A DNA stretch of 64,000 nt from Thermoflexibacter ruber (GTDB lineage: Bacteria; Bacteroidota; Bacteroidia; Cytophagales; Thermoflexibacteraceae), in contig NZ_FONY01000025.1 in the NCBI RefSeq assembly GCF_900113045.1, forward strand, positions 19,721-83,720, written 5' to 3'. Position 1 is the stretch's first letter. The number at the start of each line of letters is the position of its first letter. A program made the position numbers and the translations under genes. Below are positions 56,901 to 63,676 of the stretch, piece after piece. The notes below the pieces were generated by a model. The model did not search any database, had not been told where the DNA came from, and worked only from the letters and a program-made list of their open reading frames with translations.

Positions 56901-57371
56901 TATTGGCAGTATTTTGAGCAGTTGGACAAAATCACGCCTGCGGAAACACCTTTGAAACTGAAAAAACAGCTTTTTATCCAAGAAAATAGCCCTACAGGTC
57001 CCGTAAGTCGCCCAATTTTGGAAAACACACCGCTCAAAGTAGGTGATTTGGTGAAAGTTCGCATAGAGCTAAGAGTGGACAGGGCAATGGAATACGTACA
57101 CATGAAGGACATGAGGGCAGCGGGTTTTGAGCCTGTGAACGTGATTTCCAGCTACAAATACCAAGACGGTCTCGGCTACTACGAAACGACCAAAGATGCC
57201 GCTACCAACTTCTTTTTCGGCTACTTAGGGCAAGGCACTTATGTCTTTGAGTATGATTTGCGGGTGAGCCACGCTGGCGACTTCTCCAATGGCGTTACTA
57301 CCATCCAATGTATGTACGCCCCAGAGTTTAGCAGTCATTCGGAAGGGGTGAGGGTGAGAGTGAAGGAGTAG
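50928..57371 (+). CDS. Alpha-2-macroglobulin family protein
   Basis: The protein has 2147 residues with an N-terminal signal segment (FITLAFCLAFLASIYAF). Successive MG domains occur from about 430 to 1240. A low-complexity Lys/Glu/Pro-rich stretch (about 1255-1335, with PSPKKKAMKNGKTEM and KPKPEPK) sits where the bait region should be. The thioester motif CAEQ is at residues 1581-1584, followed by the alpha/alpha thioester domain and a final receptor-like beta domain. Bacterial homologues trap proteases in the periplasm. A tract of five Trp (codons 53382-53396) lies in an MG domain. A 33 bp palindrome at 52982-53014 adds 11 in-frame codons. No penicillin-binding protein 1C partner is adjacent. 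Confidence 0.93.
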   Translation: MSKLKIFITLAFCLAFLASIYAFQEYDFPSRYLRLIRFGKTASKITNNQQQPTKHQQKMFFKDDKNYKSDWKKVDSLEKKGLVESALKIVDEIYAKAKKDNNAEQIIKAVLYQAKYISFKEEDADVKVLNKLDSEAIIAIFPVKPVLHSVLAGLYWQYYEDNRWRFYNRSETVAFEKKDIATWSLEDIVKETVRQYHLSLEEVEKLKSTKIDIYHEILGGNADNPAESLGKYRNRNLRPTLYDFLAHRAVDFFSNSEPEITRPAYQFQLDKADYFASAKEFAGLKIETQDTLAMKFHAIVLLQDLIKFHLSGDNKDALADADLKRITFVYNHSVHSQKEELYLKALQDFQNRYEGSPIAADAAYLTAQLYYTQGEKYSFSKNNDTYRWKFKEAKDLAEKAIKKYPDTQGANNCQHIIELVQTKSLSLNIEKVSPAQQPQRALVTYRNVPKMYFKIVATDYEELSTIAGYYYNYNEREKLIAKISERKGIKSWNVSLPSDDGDFQAHATEMLVPELPHGYYFLLASDNEGFTYKKNTLVWSHFVVSDLSLVGRTWSEKGEQEFYVLNRTTGKGVPNIQAQTFYRDYNYNSRKYEYKKGAVYTSDKDGYLKLKYTGRGSQRSEYFNIELINGTDKLHTDESFYLYAPYQNTPNPYYKTFFFTDRAIYRPSQTVYFKGILLSFKNKDKNLSGFENLIGLKPEIVKNQTLKVYFYDVNGQKVSEVEVKTNEYGSFSGSFVAPVGSLNGEMTIQTDSYYGGYHSISVEEYKRPKFEVIFEPVKGSYKLGEMVKVEGKAKAYSGASIDNAQVKYRIVRKAKLPYWWWWWYPDFQVSPEMEIGNGTTTTDKNGVFTVDFEAIPDLSLPKSSKPTFTYQVLADVTDLNGETHSGLQSVSIGYTALEIESNIPDVLDLENMKTNFQINSTNLSGEFEPAQGTYTLHSLKTPEKVFRKRLWAKPDKFLLSKSDFYKNFPQDEYENESNLYTWEKGTKVSEANFDTGKDKALILTNLKAGVYVLELTAKDKYGEEVKGLKYFTVYSSKAKTPVYNLAEWVKPLKTKYEVGETAQLCVGTAYQNVPILYEIEIDGTVIKKEWLTFNNEQRIFEIPVTEAMKGNFGVHLTFVQHGRAYKTEQAFSVPHTDKELEISFETFRNKLFPGANEEWKIKIKGKKGDKVAAEMVATLYDASLDAFRENSFNFNALSYHQIARRWSIYTFGMQGSDISALWNTYKFSIQQRYYDNLYLFGLDHGGIVYRDRKVLMSAGAVASPAMQAEEEATGIADDADEMLKEAPSPKKKAMKNGKTEMAKMDELQEEVSVAANATVITKTTEEKPKPEPKLEDVKARTNFNETAFFMPHLETDAEGNVIVKFTIPESLTRWKMLGFAHSQDLKYGFAQNELVTQKDLMVVPNAPRFFRENDEMTFASKITNISDKDLTGKAKVLFFDAISMKPIDADLFSNNPQATSIENIATQNFTVPKGQSTVVKWNIRIPDAKYQAITYRVVAQAGEFTDGEEMSIPVLTNRMLITETLPLPVRGGQTKEYELTKLVKNNSTTLKNHKLTLEFTSNPAWYAIQALPYLMEYPYECAEQTFSRFYANSIASHVANSHPKIKNVFDTWASSAQDGSAFLSNLEKNQELKYLMLQETPWVVNAQNEQARKKQIAVLFDLNRMANELGHALTKLEQMQTPNGGFPWFEGMPDSPWITQHIVAGMGHLDKLGVSVIRNSVSASNKIDYGVSSERTWRMVEKATLYLDDRIKEDYDNLVDYCKRYNLKLEEQKPSYHAIHYLYARSFFKDIALAGRNKKAYDFYLGQAKKYWLGNGLYAEAMLALVHYRNGDEATAKDIVKSLKERSLNSDEMGMYWKNMMKGGYWWYEAPVETQALMIEVFSEVAKDEKAVDDLKVWLLKQKQTQDWKTTKATSEACYALLLQGDNWLMSDELVDVTLGNMKVNPKAMEDVKIEAGTGYFKTSWNREAITPEMGKVTVKKNDKGVAWGGLYWQYFEQLDKITPAETPLKLKKQLFIQENSPTGPVSRPILENTPLKVGDLVKVRIELRVDRAMEYVHMKDMRAAGFEPVNVISSYKYQDGLGYYETTKDAATNFFFGYLGQGTYVFEYDLRVSHAGDFSNGVTTIQCMYAPEFSSHSEGVRVRVKE
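52982..53014. repeat. 33 bp palindromic repeat, copy 2 (inside a coding gene)
   Basis: A perfect 33 bp palindrome centred on the G at 52998. The core CAGGTTTTGAAAACCTG is shared with the copy at 8077-8109. It is exactly 11 codons long and keeps the alpha-2-macroglobulin frame, encoding about residues 685-696 (NLSGFENLIGL). Palindromes of this kind that survive inside genes resemble the Rickettsia palindromic elements in behaviour; relationship unproven. Confidence 0.85.
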
Positions 57372-57521
57372 CTTTAAATGTTTGAGGTGGTTTGAAGTTG
57401 CAGTGTTTGAAAGTAGAGAAAAAGGGTAATAAAGATTTGCTAAATTTGCTTGTAATAGTTTGGACCGAACCACTAATTTTATCTGTTAGAAATAGTGAAT
57501 ATGTATAAACTCTTACCTTTG

Positions 57522-57944
57522 TTAGTATTTTTCCCAACAAACATATCGCCTCGCTTTGTAGCCTTTTCGTTGGTCAAAAGACCAACGAAGGCGGAAAAAG
57601 AAGCGGCGCATTTTAGGGCTAATGTCTATCTGCCCGCCTTCGTTGTGGATTTGGGCATAAGGCTCTTTGGCGGCAATGGTAACGGTATCGGCAGAGATAG
57701 AGGCTACACGGATTGACCTGCGTAGCTTGCCCGATTTGATGAGCAAGCCTCTGCCTTGCCTATTGGTAAACTCTGGATTTCGCTTTACCATTGCATTGTC
57801 GTCTATGTCTTTGCCTCCGGTGATATTGGCTTGGAAGTGGTTTGCGGCAACAATACCCACATTGCGCAGGAGTTGATTTTTCTTTTCTTTGAGTTCTTTG
57901 CCCAATTTTTGAATATCTTTTGGCAGGTCAATGATGGTTTTCAT
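57522..57944 (-). pseudogene. Phage virion morphogenesis (Mu gpG-like) protein, probably truncated
   Basis: The frame has 140 residues. Features fit the phage virion morphogenesis / tail-completion family: ATVxHFxxN-type start (VAANHFQANITGGKD), LIKSGKLRRSIRV, EPYAQIHNEGGQIDISPKMRRFFF. The family normally continues further; here the last 22 residues (SFDQRKGYKARRYVC) look out of register, so the C-terminus is lost. It is part of a Mu-like prophage remnant whose genes run on the minus strand. Confidence 0.7.
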
Positions 57945-57971
57945 GGGGTTTTGATTGTTGGTTATTGATTG

Positions 57972-58151
57972 TTATAGGTCTAAAAGTTTTTGCTTACCCG
58001 CTTCTATCTCTTTTTGAGCCTCATTTTGCAACTCTTTAAGCATTTTTTCAGAAGGCAATATTCCCTTGTCTATCATCTCTTTAATCGCCTTGTTTTTTTT
58101 CTTTAAAGCCTTGTCAATGATAGGCTTTAATTGTTCTTGTGTGTATTTCAT
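57972..58151 (-). CDS. Small phage-remnant protein of 59 residues
   Basis: A 59-residue frame starting MKYTQEQLKPII, charged and helical, with no known family. It overlaps the stop of the upstream head-protein frame by 4 bases (ATGA), as in densely packed phage operons. It is short but its coding character looks genuine. Unknown function. Confidence 0.55.
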   Translation of the reverse strand: MKYTQEQLKPIIDKALKKKNKAIKEMIDKGILPSEKMLKELQNEAQKEIEAGKQKLLDL

Positions 58152-58861
58152 AGTTTTTCTTTTTGAATTGTTAAACCAAGTTTAGCTAATAAATCTATTA
58201 CTAATCCTTCATTCATGTACGTATCATATTCCCTTTGGGTCATGGTTTGGTTCAAATAATTTTCATAAGAAAAGAATTTAGCATTTATCTCCCCTTCCAA
58301 ATCAAACATGATTTTTTCTACCTCTCCTATGCTTGCGCCCCAACCGTTATCAGGTCTTTTTAGTAAAAGCACGTAGTTATTAGGCAATGCCACTCTAATT
58401 TGTGCCAAATTATTAGCAACAGCAAAAGTTATATCCCCATTGTAGCTAAATGTAGATACAATAGTATGGTTATGCGTAACATAACTATTTTCAAGCAACA
58501 TTTTTTCGCTTTCAGAAAATACTATATCTCCCACCTTATACACCAACTCATTACTATACTTATCAAAAATGTAGCTATGCTCTACTTCTTTGTTTTTGAT
58601 GCTATTTTCTGCTTTTTGGAGGGTTTGGTTTAGGAACTTTTCTCTTTCCGTTTCTGCCAGCTTGCTTACCTGCGCATTGTCCGTATCTGTAAAATAAGGT
58701 ATGCTTATCTATAAATGCCTTGCCCGATATGCCTGCATTGTTGGCAAAGAGGGGCTTATCAGGGTTTACTTGGGGGATTTGGTCTTTGGGAGTAGTGGGA
58801 GCGTCTGCTTTAAGTTGTTGCAAGGTGCAGCGACAACGATAGCCTAAAGGAAAATCAATGC
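58148..58861 (-). pseudogene. Phage minor head protein (Mu gpF-like), frameshifted fragment
   Basis: Two frames combine into one protein. An N-side part (IDFPLGYRCRCTLQQL, then PQVNPDKPLFANNAGISGKAF) reads in one frame up to about 58690. The continuation (TDTDNAQVSKLAETEREK) is in another frame and runs to the end at 58148. The G.RCRC motif matches the Mu F-like head morphogenesis region, and a C-terminal VTHNH segment resembles the extra domain of such proteins. The 5' part of the gene is absent beyond about 58861, where unrelated plus-strand sequence begins. Confidence 0.6.
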
Positions 58862-58970
58862 TTTGCTTCACTATTACCTGTATATGGAGCCTGATAACTT
58901 GACTGATGATGAGAGGGCGCAACGCTGGCACGAGTTGCTTTGGGTGATGAAAATGGAGAAGCAAGGTTAA
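58848..58970 (+). pseudogene. C-terminal tail of an unidentified plus-strand gene
   Basis: An open frame ending MEPDNLTDDERAQRWHELL and closing at TAA 58970. It is protein-like in composition, but only about 40 residues long and with no start region. Its left end meets the reversed head-protein fragment near 58850-58861, so it is probably a rearranged piece of phage DNA. Low confidence. Confidence 0.3.
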
Positions 58971-59114
58971 TTAAAGCTTGATTTTATCAGAGATGATTCC
59001 ATAAGCAAAACAAATAATGATAAAAGCAATCCATCTTACCAAGCGCATATTATTATTCTTATATGCTAAGAATAGGAAAAGAGGGGAGGTTATAAATAAA
59101 ATAACTAAAATCAT
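58971..59114 (-). CDS. 47-residue membrane protein, holin-like in size
   Basis: A short frame, MILVILFITSPLFLFLAYKN and onward, with two hydrophobic stretches separated by charged residues. Two-pass proteins this small are typical of holins or stress-induced membrane peptides, but there is no specific homology. It begins just right of the phage fragments. A further 18-codon hydrophobic frame (59195-59251, minus) lies nearby and is too short to call. Confidence 0.4.
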   Translation of the reverse strand: MILVILFITSPLFLFLAYKNNNMRLVRWIAFIIICFAYGIISDKIKL

Positions 59115-59301
59115 ATTGTTTTTTTTTGAAATTAACGCAAATTGTCAGGTCAGAGCTACATTCCTTTGGTAAGGTTGTCATTTTCTTTTGATGCCTAAAA
59201 TATTCCCACGAATAGGGAAATGATAAGCAAAATGGTCATTATCCAGTCCATAAGTTTTTTGGTTTTTTAAAAGGGTTAATGTTTAGTTCTTAATGTTTTT
59301 A

Positions 59302-59309
59302 TTTTAAAA
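59302..59309. repeat. 8 bp target duplication, left side
   Basis: TTTTAAAA sits directly outside the left inverted repeat of the decayed IS, and an identical copy is at 60472-60479. The sequence is itself palindromic, so it could alternatively be part of the terminal repeats. Confidence 0.5.
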
Positions 59310-60471
59310 CCGTACACAAATAAAAAGCAGTAAATGCTTGTAAATTTGGAAAAAAGCACGGGATATATAATTTTTGTAATAACCCAATCACATTAACTAT
59401 ATATTCCTATGCTTAGTTACAAAGTTATAAGAAAAGCTTATTGAAGTTTTATGCTATTACTAAAAAATCAGACCGTTTACGTGTAGAAAAATTGGCAAGT
59501 TATATCCACGCTCTGGTCAGAAAAGGGGAAAGCAGTTTAGAGGCAATTGGCGCGGGTTTGCCTGCTCAAACCGACCAAGAAAGTCGTGTAAAGCAAGTGA
59601 AACGCTTTTTACAAAGCAAATACACGGATTGTCATCTCTTATTTTTCCCTTTTATGAGCAGGGCTGGCGAAAAAAAGAGCAGAATTGGTCTTGGTCATAG
59701 ACGGGACAGACTTAGGCAAGAGTTGTAGGGCATTAATGCTTTCAGTCATATTGGGTAAGCGAGCCTTGGTTTGGTTGGTCAAGCAGGGTAATAAGGGACA
59801 CTTTTCGGTAAGTGACCATTTGTGTTTACTTAAACAGGTGAAAACCTTGCTTCCTGCTTGCCAAAAGATAGTCTTGTTGGGTGATGGCGAGTTTGATTCG
59901 TGGGACTTACAAAAATATGCCGGTAAGCAAGGTATGTATTGCGAACGGCAAAAAATACACTGATAGAAGACGCAAAATGTGATAGCTATGCCGTTGGTGA
60001 ACTATATGCAGACCTAAAATAGGTCATTTATTCGTAGAAAATTGTGGTATAGGCAAGCAAAGCAAAGGGTGTGTGAATGTGTTGGTATGGCATGAAAAGG
60101 GAGAAAAAGTGCCTATTTATTTGCTAGTTTGGAATGGGCGAAAGACATCATCAACTATTATCGGCGCAGGTGGAGTATAGAAACCTTATTTGGAGATTTG
60201 GAATCCAGAGGCTTTAATATTAATAAAACCAGCGTCAAGAATCCTGAAATGTTACAAAATTTACTTATTTTAGTAGCAATTGCTTTCTGTTTCACTTTCA
60301 TTATGGGGCTTGCTAAACCATTATTCAAAGATATTTTACCTAAGATATTTAGAAAGAACAGATTAAAGAGCTATTCCGTCTTTCATATAAATCATAGACT
60401 TTTGTATAAAAAATGATACTTGTTTTTATACGCAATTTTGCAAAACTTTAAAACATTATTTTTGTGTACGG
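59310..60471 (+). mobile_element. IS4-like insertion sequence, decayed
   Basis: An element of about 1.16 kb bounded by inverted repeats CCGTACACAAA (59310-59320) and TTTGTGTACGG (60461-60471), with TTTTAAAA on both outer sides as a probable target duplication. It carries a broken transposase. The length and the DDE layout suit an IS4-type element. It landed in the same zone as the prophage remnant. Confidence 0.8.
59441..60416 (+). pseudogene. IS4-like transposase with several frameshifts
   Basis: The reading frame is broken at least three times. The first part (59441-59728: KKSDRLRVEKLASYIHALV) moves to another frame near 59690. There VIDGTDLGKS and the GDGEFDSW region supply the first two catalytic acids. 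A short out-of-frame part (ENCGIGKQSKGC) follows. The last part (60129-60416: YYRRRWSIETLFGDLESRG) contains the YREK-type box with the final Glu. An ATG at 59409 opens the original start but stops after 11 codons. Confidence 0.85.
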
Positions 60472-60601
60472 TTTTAAAAAATCAAAATATAGGAGTTCCG
60501 AATACAATAAGTACACGCAGATTTTCTGTGAAAATCAGTTACATTTGCCAAACCTGTATGCTATTTGAAAAATGTGTTCAGATGGCAAGATTCTTACCTT
60601 T

Positions 60602-61228
60602 TTAGTCTTTGGGATAGATGTATCCGTATTTAGCTGTAATCTCTGATTTGGGCAAAGTACTTACTTTCATTTTCATACGAATATCCTTCAAAGGGCGGGC
60701 ATATTCATTCACAGGTTGTTGGGCTATGCTATCTACTACTTCCATGCCTTTGAGAACCTGCCCAAAGACGGTGTATTCCATATTAAGGCGATGCTCACCA
60801 TTGGGATTTTGAACTATATAGAACTGAGAGCCATTAGATTCTTTATTGGGATTCACAGAATCTGGCTTCCGAGCCGCCGCCAAAGCACCTCTAACGTGCA
60901 TCAGGTTAGGAGATACCTCCAAAGGGAGGGTATAATCAGGATTCCCCTGCCCCCAAGTTTCTACCGGGCTACCATTTTTGGTATTAATATCTCCGCCTTG
61001 AATCATAAAGCCATTAATTACTCTATGAAAGGCAGTGCTATCATAGAACTTTTCTTGGGCTAACTTCAAAAAATTAGCTTTGTGCTTAGGGGTTTGGTCA
61101 AATAATACAATTTCTATTTCTCCAAAATCAGTGCTAATAGTTACAACTTGGTCTTCCTGACTAGTACAAGATAAGAAAAATAAGAAGGCAAAAAAAATAT
61201 GAAGAAAGTTTAAAAATCTAATTCTCAT
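60602..61228 (-). CDS. Cyclophilin-type peptidyl-prolyl isomerase lipoprotein
   Basis: The protein has 208 residues with lipobox FLSC at about residue 20. The cyclophilin core is seen as GEIEIVLFDQTPKHKANFLKLA, YDSTAFHRVINGFMIQGGD (catalytic FHR and GFMIQGGD), SNGSQFYIVQ and YTVFGQVLKGMEVVD. It would assist folding of exported proteins, attached to a membrane on the periplasmic side. It is transcribed after the DUF3108 gene (9 bp gap), probably as one operon. Confidence 0.93.
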   Translation of the reverse strand: MRIRFLNFLHIFFAFLFFLSCTSQEDQVVTISTDFGEIEIVLFDQTPKHKANFLKLAQEKFYDSTAFHRVINGFMIQGGDINTKNGSPVETWGQGNPDYTLPLEVSPNLMHVRGALAAARKPDSVNPNKESNGSQFYIVQNPNGEHRLNMEYTVFGQVLKGMEVVDSIAQQPVNEYARPLKDIRMKMKVSTLPKSEITAKYGYIYPKD

Positions 61229-61237
61229 AGGTTTAGT

Positions 61238-62047
61238 TTACTTTTTGTTAAATTTATGTGATAGCCCTTTGTGGTCTATGAGGTTTAGCTCTATAGCACC
61301 TACAAACATTCTTGCTTCTATTTTCACAGGAACGCGGTTCAGGTCATCTGATACATAGAAGCGAATGGCATCTCTTCCATCGAAAAGAGCGTTCTCAGGC
61401 ATGATAGGCGAAAGCACCGCCGTACTGATGCGTCCAAACTTAGTTTGTAGTTTTTCTTTTCCTTTATAGACAACTTTCATGTTATAGACTTTATCCTCAA
61501 AAAATCCGTCAATAGTGATAGTATCTTTTACTTTATATTGTTCAAAGTTAAGTGTTCTGATGAAGTAATAGCCACTTACCATATCTTGCACATTAGCAGG
61601 AATTTCAAAATCTTTTTTTACTTCTGGGTCATTCCCCGTAACAGATTTGACTGTGGCTTTTCTTTTGATATGGTCAAAAAAAGTAACTTCATCTTTTCTG
61701 TAACTATTTTCTTTGATTTTGCGAGCAAACTGATGAGGAATAATAGCCGCCGTATCAATATATGAAGTCCACGTATCATCAACATCAAACATAGTGGTAA
61801 TCAAGCCAATAGTTTTCCCTTTGATGTCCACTTTATAACAAGGTCTTTCATTAAGAGTAAAGAGATTCTGGTGCATCTCTACCGTTGCCTCGCCAGCATT
61901 AACAAAACCATAATTGACTAAGTAGGTAAGTTTTTCTCCTCTGGTAAATCCATTGTGTTTAACCACTCTATAGCGACTGTCATCTGAAACCATAGCAAAA
62001 GAAGAAATCAAAAACAAAAGGGCAAATAATAAGAAACTATTTTTCAT
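61238..62047 (-). CDS. DUF3108-family exported protein
   Basis: The protein has about 269 residues from the second Met (62047), which begins the signal peptide (MKNSFLLFALLFL). The DUF3108 pattern is visible: GEKLTYLVNYGFVNAGEATVEM, ERPCYKVDIKGKT, DDTWTSYID, and DAIRFYVSDDLNRVPVKIE near the end. The family is a beta-rich exported fold of unknown function, possibly lipid-binding. It shares a promoter region with the divergent phosphatase gene. Confidence 0.82.
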   Translation of the reverse strand: MKNSFLLFALLFLISSFAMVSDDSRYRVVKHNGFTRGEKLTYLVNYGFVNAGEATVEMHQNLFTLNERPCYKVDIKGKTIGLITTMFDVDDTWTSYIDTAAIIPHQFARKIKENSYRKDEVTFFDHIKRKATVKSVTGNDPEVKKDFEIPANVQDMVSGYYFIRTLNFEQYKVKDTITIDGFFEDKVYNMKVVYKGKEKLQTKFGRISTAVLSPIMPENALFDGRDAIRFYVSDDLNRVPVKIEARMFVGAIELNLIDHKGLSHKFNKK

Positions 62048-62171
62048 ATTGTTCAAAGCTATCCAAATAAAAAATTTTATAATAACACCTGTTTACCTAT
62101 ACCTCAAAATTTATACATAAGTTTCCTATTTTGTGATTATTAACAATTCAATAACATGCAATTTTTACGTG

Positions 62172-62179
62172 CAAAGCTA
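62172..62179 (-). promoter_or_regulatory. Candidate -7 box for the DUF3108-cyclophilin operon
   Basis: The minus strand reads TAGCTTTG, matching TAnnTTTG, about 125 bases ahead of the DUF3108 start. It lies in the divergent gap shared with the phosphatase gene. Confidence 0.4.
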
Positions 62180-62279
62180 CATTTTTATTTGTTAATAGGT
62201 AGAATGTATTGCTAAAAAACTTGCCTTAGTGAAAAAGGAAAGTTATTTTTGCCAAAAACCAATTTCAATTCAAAATAGT

Positions 62280-62798
62280 ATGGTAAAAGTCTTATTTGTC
62301 TGCCTTGGTAATATCTGTCGCTCACCCTTAGCTGAGGGCATACTGAAAAAGTTAGCCAAAGATAATAACTTAGAAAAGGAGATAATAGTTGATTCCGCAG
62401 GAACTTCTAATTATCATATTGGGGAATCGTCAGACAAAAGAGCAATTAAGATAGGCAAGAAATATGGCTTAGAGATGGGGCATAAGGCTCGCCAAGTCCG
62501 ATTAGAAGACTTCAAAGAGTTTGACTATATTTTCGCCATGGACAATGAAAATTTCAAATCTCTCAAAAATTTAGAAAAAAAAGCCCAAGAATTGGAGAAA
62601 ACTAAGGCAAAAATCTATCTGATGAGAGAATTTGATAATTTGTACGATGATGAAGTTGATGATTCTGAGAATGATGCAGCTTGGGAGGTGGCAGACCCCT
62701 ATTATGGTGGCGAGGTAGAGTTTGAGGAGTGTTATGATACCTTAGAGCGTTGTAATAAAGAATTTTTGAAATATTTACAAAAAACAAAGTCATTGTAA
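62280..62798 (+). CDS. Low-molecular-weight protein-tyrosine phosphatase
   Basis: The protein has about 172 residues from the ATG at 62280; the frame also opens at a GTG at 62229, but MVKVLFVCLGNICRSP is the family start. The P-loop is CLGNICRS with catalytic Cys8 and Arg14. The general-acid Asp lies in VADPYYGG. Cys/Arg phosphatases of this size dephosphorylate protein tyrosine, often within exopolysaccharide control. The Asp/Glu-rich insert (DNLYDDEVDDSEND) before the acid loop is longer than usual. Confidence 0.93.
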   Translation: MVKVLFVCLGNICRSPLAEGILKKLAKDNNLEKEIIVDSAGTSNYHIGESSDKRAIKIGKKYGLEMGHKARQVRLEDFKEFDYIFAMDNENFKSLKNLEKKAQELEKTKAKIYLMREFDNLYDDEVDDSENDAAWEVADPYYGGEVEFEECYDTLERCNKEFLKYLQKTKSL

Positions 62799-62811
62799 GA
62801 TTAAAACTTCA

Positions 62812-62843
62812 AATCCTCTCTGATTTATTATTTGAGAGGTTTT
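62812..62843. terminator. Short bidirectional terminator
   Basis: A CCTCTC/GAGAGG stem (extended by a few weaker A-T pairs) is followed by TTTT. It lies between the convergent phosphatase and ABC-transporter genes. Six core pairs only, so moderate strength. Confidence 0.55.
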
Positions 62844-63668
62844 GACGTCAAATTCTGTAACTTCCCTGCCTCTAAAAGATAAATTCTATCACTGATTTGC
62901 TTTACTGCTTGGATTTTGTGAGAAATGAAAATAATAGCAACATGAGGTTTAATCCTTTCTAACGTTTGTAAAACAAACATTTCATTTTTGCGGTCAAGGG
63001 CAGAGGTTGCTTCATCAAGAATAAGCAACTGTGGTTTTTTGTATAAGGCTCTTGCCAAAGCTAAGAGTTGCTTCTGCCCACCCGAAATTTTTAACGCCTT
63101 CCTCTCCAATAATGGTATTTAAGCCTTGTGGGAGGCTCTGAATAAAAGGAATAAATCCATAATCAGTTAAAGAGAATAGGAGTTGTTCTTTATGGCTTTG
63201 AGGATTATCTAAGCAAATATTGTCTGCAACTGTTCCATTAAAAATATGGATATTTTGAGGAACTATACCCAATAAGTTACGCCAGTTTTGTAAATCTATC
63301 TCTTTCAAATTCGGTTTTCCATTGATTAAAATTTCTCCTTTTTCAGGGGTATAAAATTGTTCTAAAATCTGAGAGATAGTGCTTTTCCCTATCCCACTTT
63401 CCCCTACAATAGAGATAATTTCCCCTCTGTTTAGCTCAAAACTGACATCTGTAAAAATGGGTTTGTGACCTGCAAAACGAAAAAAGAGGTGAGAGGCTTT
63501 TAGGCTTTCAATTTTTGATATTGTTATTTTTTGGCTGTTTTCGTTTTCTGGTTTTATATTCACGTACTCAAACATTCTACCAAATGCAACCTTTGCCTCA
63601 TTTAAGGGAATATTGATTAGTGCCAGCTTTGCAACCAAAGGTAATAAGGTAGAGCTAATCCCTATAAT
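62828..63668 (-). pseudogene. ABC exporter gene, C-terminal part, frameshifted and cut by IS982
   Basis: The last membrane helix (ISSTLLPLVAKLALI) and the ATPase domain remain. Walker A GESGIGKST and the Q-loop VPQNIHIF are in the first frame, ending around 63095. The signature ISGGQKQLLALARAL, Walker B LLILDEATSALD and the H-loop ISHK continue in a second frame. One extra base near 63090 explains the break. The layout resembles peptidase-containing or bacteriocin-type ABC exporters. Its 5' part is cut by an IS982-type element. Confidence 0.82.
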
Positions 63669-63676
63669 AACGTGAA

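Noticed and set aside
58602..58964. 120-codon frame starting at 58964 as one gene
   Set aside because: The first ~33 codons are antisense to a plus-strand coding tail; only the part from about 58861 looks like phage protein.
59195..59251. 18-codon hydrophobic minus-strand frame
   Set aside because: Too short to separate from chance, although the composition resembles a membrane peptide.
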